Source of the DNA: Acidobacteriota bacterium
GTDB taxonomy: Bacteria; Acidobacteriota; Thermoanaerobaculia; Multivoradales; JAHEKO01
Direction: 5' to 3'
Length of the DNA stretch: 6,340 nt
Assembly (NCBI GenBank): GCA_030610025.1
Contig: JAUWSP010000168.1
Location: forward strand, 1 to 6,340
The notes beneath the pieces are model-generated. The model was not told where the DNA came from, made no database searches, and was given only the letters and a program-made list of their open reading frames with translations. Numbering within the stretch: position 1 is the stretch's first letter; each line of letters begins with the position of its first letter. The translations under genes and the position numbers were made by a program. Positions 5,885-6,340 of the stretch are shown here, piece after piece.

Positions 5885-6340
5885 GTGACCGAGATCGACT
5901 CCGGGTCCAGCTCTGGAGGTTGCCGGCTCTTCGACACCCACGCCCACCTGTGTGACCCGGCGTTCGATGGGGATCGTAATGAGGTTCTCGAGCGGGCGAA
6001 AGATGCTGGGGTGGAATCGATCATCGCGGTCGGGGAGACGCTGCAGGATGCGCGCTCCAACCTGGCTCTGGCCCGTGACTATCCCTGGATCATTCGGGCA
6101 GCGGCCGGACTGTTCCCCACGATCCTGGATTTGGAGCAGGCGGAGGCGTTGGTGCAGTGGATACGGCGCCAAGCCGACGACCTGGTTGCCATCGGAGAGG
6201 TGGGCCTCGACTACTGGAAAGTGGACGATGGGGCGGAGCGGGAGGTTCAGAGAGAGATCTTCCTGCGGTTCGTGTCCCTGGCCATGGAGCTCGATCTGCC
6301 GCTCAACGTCCATTCCCGCTCAGCCGGAGCCGCGACGATC
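5885..6340 (+). CDS. TatD family metal-dependent hydrolase, 5' part
   Basis: The first 152 codons of a TatD-family protein are present; the gene runs off the window in frame. TatD proteins are two-metal TIM-barrel nucleases (3'-5' exonuclease or DNA-repair roles are described). Visible motifs are LFDTHAHLCD with the HxH pair His19/His21, IGEVGLDYW with metal ligand Glu105, and LPLNVHSRSAGAA with His143. The later His and Asp ligands would lie beyond 6340. The usual GxHP block appears as GLFP (75-78), with Phe in place of His. The start is uncertain: GTG 5885 has GGAAG at 5870-5874 at acceptable spacing, while GTG 5876 is too close to it. Both leave a Ser/Gly-rich lead before the barrel. It follows fdhD by 34 bp in the same direction and is probably in the same transcript, without an evident functional link. 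Confidence 0.88.
   Translation, partial: MTEIDSGSSSGGCRLFDTHAHLCDPAFDGDRNEVLERAKDAGVESIIAVGETLQDARSNLALARDYPWIIRAAAGLFPTILDLEQAEALVQWIRRQADDLVAIGEVGLDYWKVDDGAEREVQREIFLRFVSLAMELDLPLNVHSRSAGAATI

Overview
The window is GC-rich chromosomal DNA from a bacterium with an envelope and an oxygen-independent or facultative molybdoenzyme metabolism. It holds a leftward pair of secreted M16 zinc peptidases and a rightward set: plsC-like acyltransferase, mobA, fdhD and tatD. All are housekeeping-type genes, and I see no phage, CRISPR, toxin or defence module. The paired M16 genes, with a coiled-coil insert in the catalytic subunit, recall Acidobacteriota (Thermoanaerobaculia-like) genomes. That is a weak inference from family resemblance, not a sequence match.

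Layout: 1-165 is a compact structured element bounded by an 11-bp perfect inverted repeat, with several nested stems inside it; no start codon lies within it. 206-3312 is the minus-strand M16 operon. The upstream gene (3312 to 1720) carries the HxxEH zinc site. It overlaps by four bases (ATGA) with the downstream gene (1723 to 461), which lacks that site and keeps only the non-catalytic partner features. The downstream gene is cut by an in-frame TAG at 461-463. The same frame then runs on for 84 recognisable M16 C-terminal codons to a TGA at 206-208. 3313-3448 is the divergent intergenic region, with an 11-bp perfect direct repeat. 3449-4225 is a plsC-like acyltransferase. After a 99-bp gap come mobA (4325-4981), fdhD (4981-5850, overlapping mobA by one base) and the 5' part of tatD (from about 5885, running off the window).

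How the genes work together: MobA attaches GMP to molybdopterin and FdhD sulfurates the resulting cofactor for formate dehydrogenase, so these two overlapping genes form a formate dehydrogenase maturation unit. PlsC makes phosphatidic acid for membrane lipids. The M16 pair is probably an exported heterodimeric peptidase with one catalytic and one substrate-handling subunit.

The two observations most worth following up are the amber codon inside the second M16 gene, with clearly coding sequence on both sides, and the folded terminal-inverted-repeat element at the left edge. I did not find a convincing new multi-gene system.
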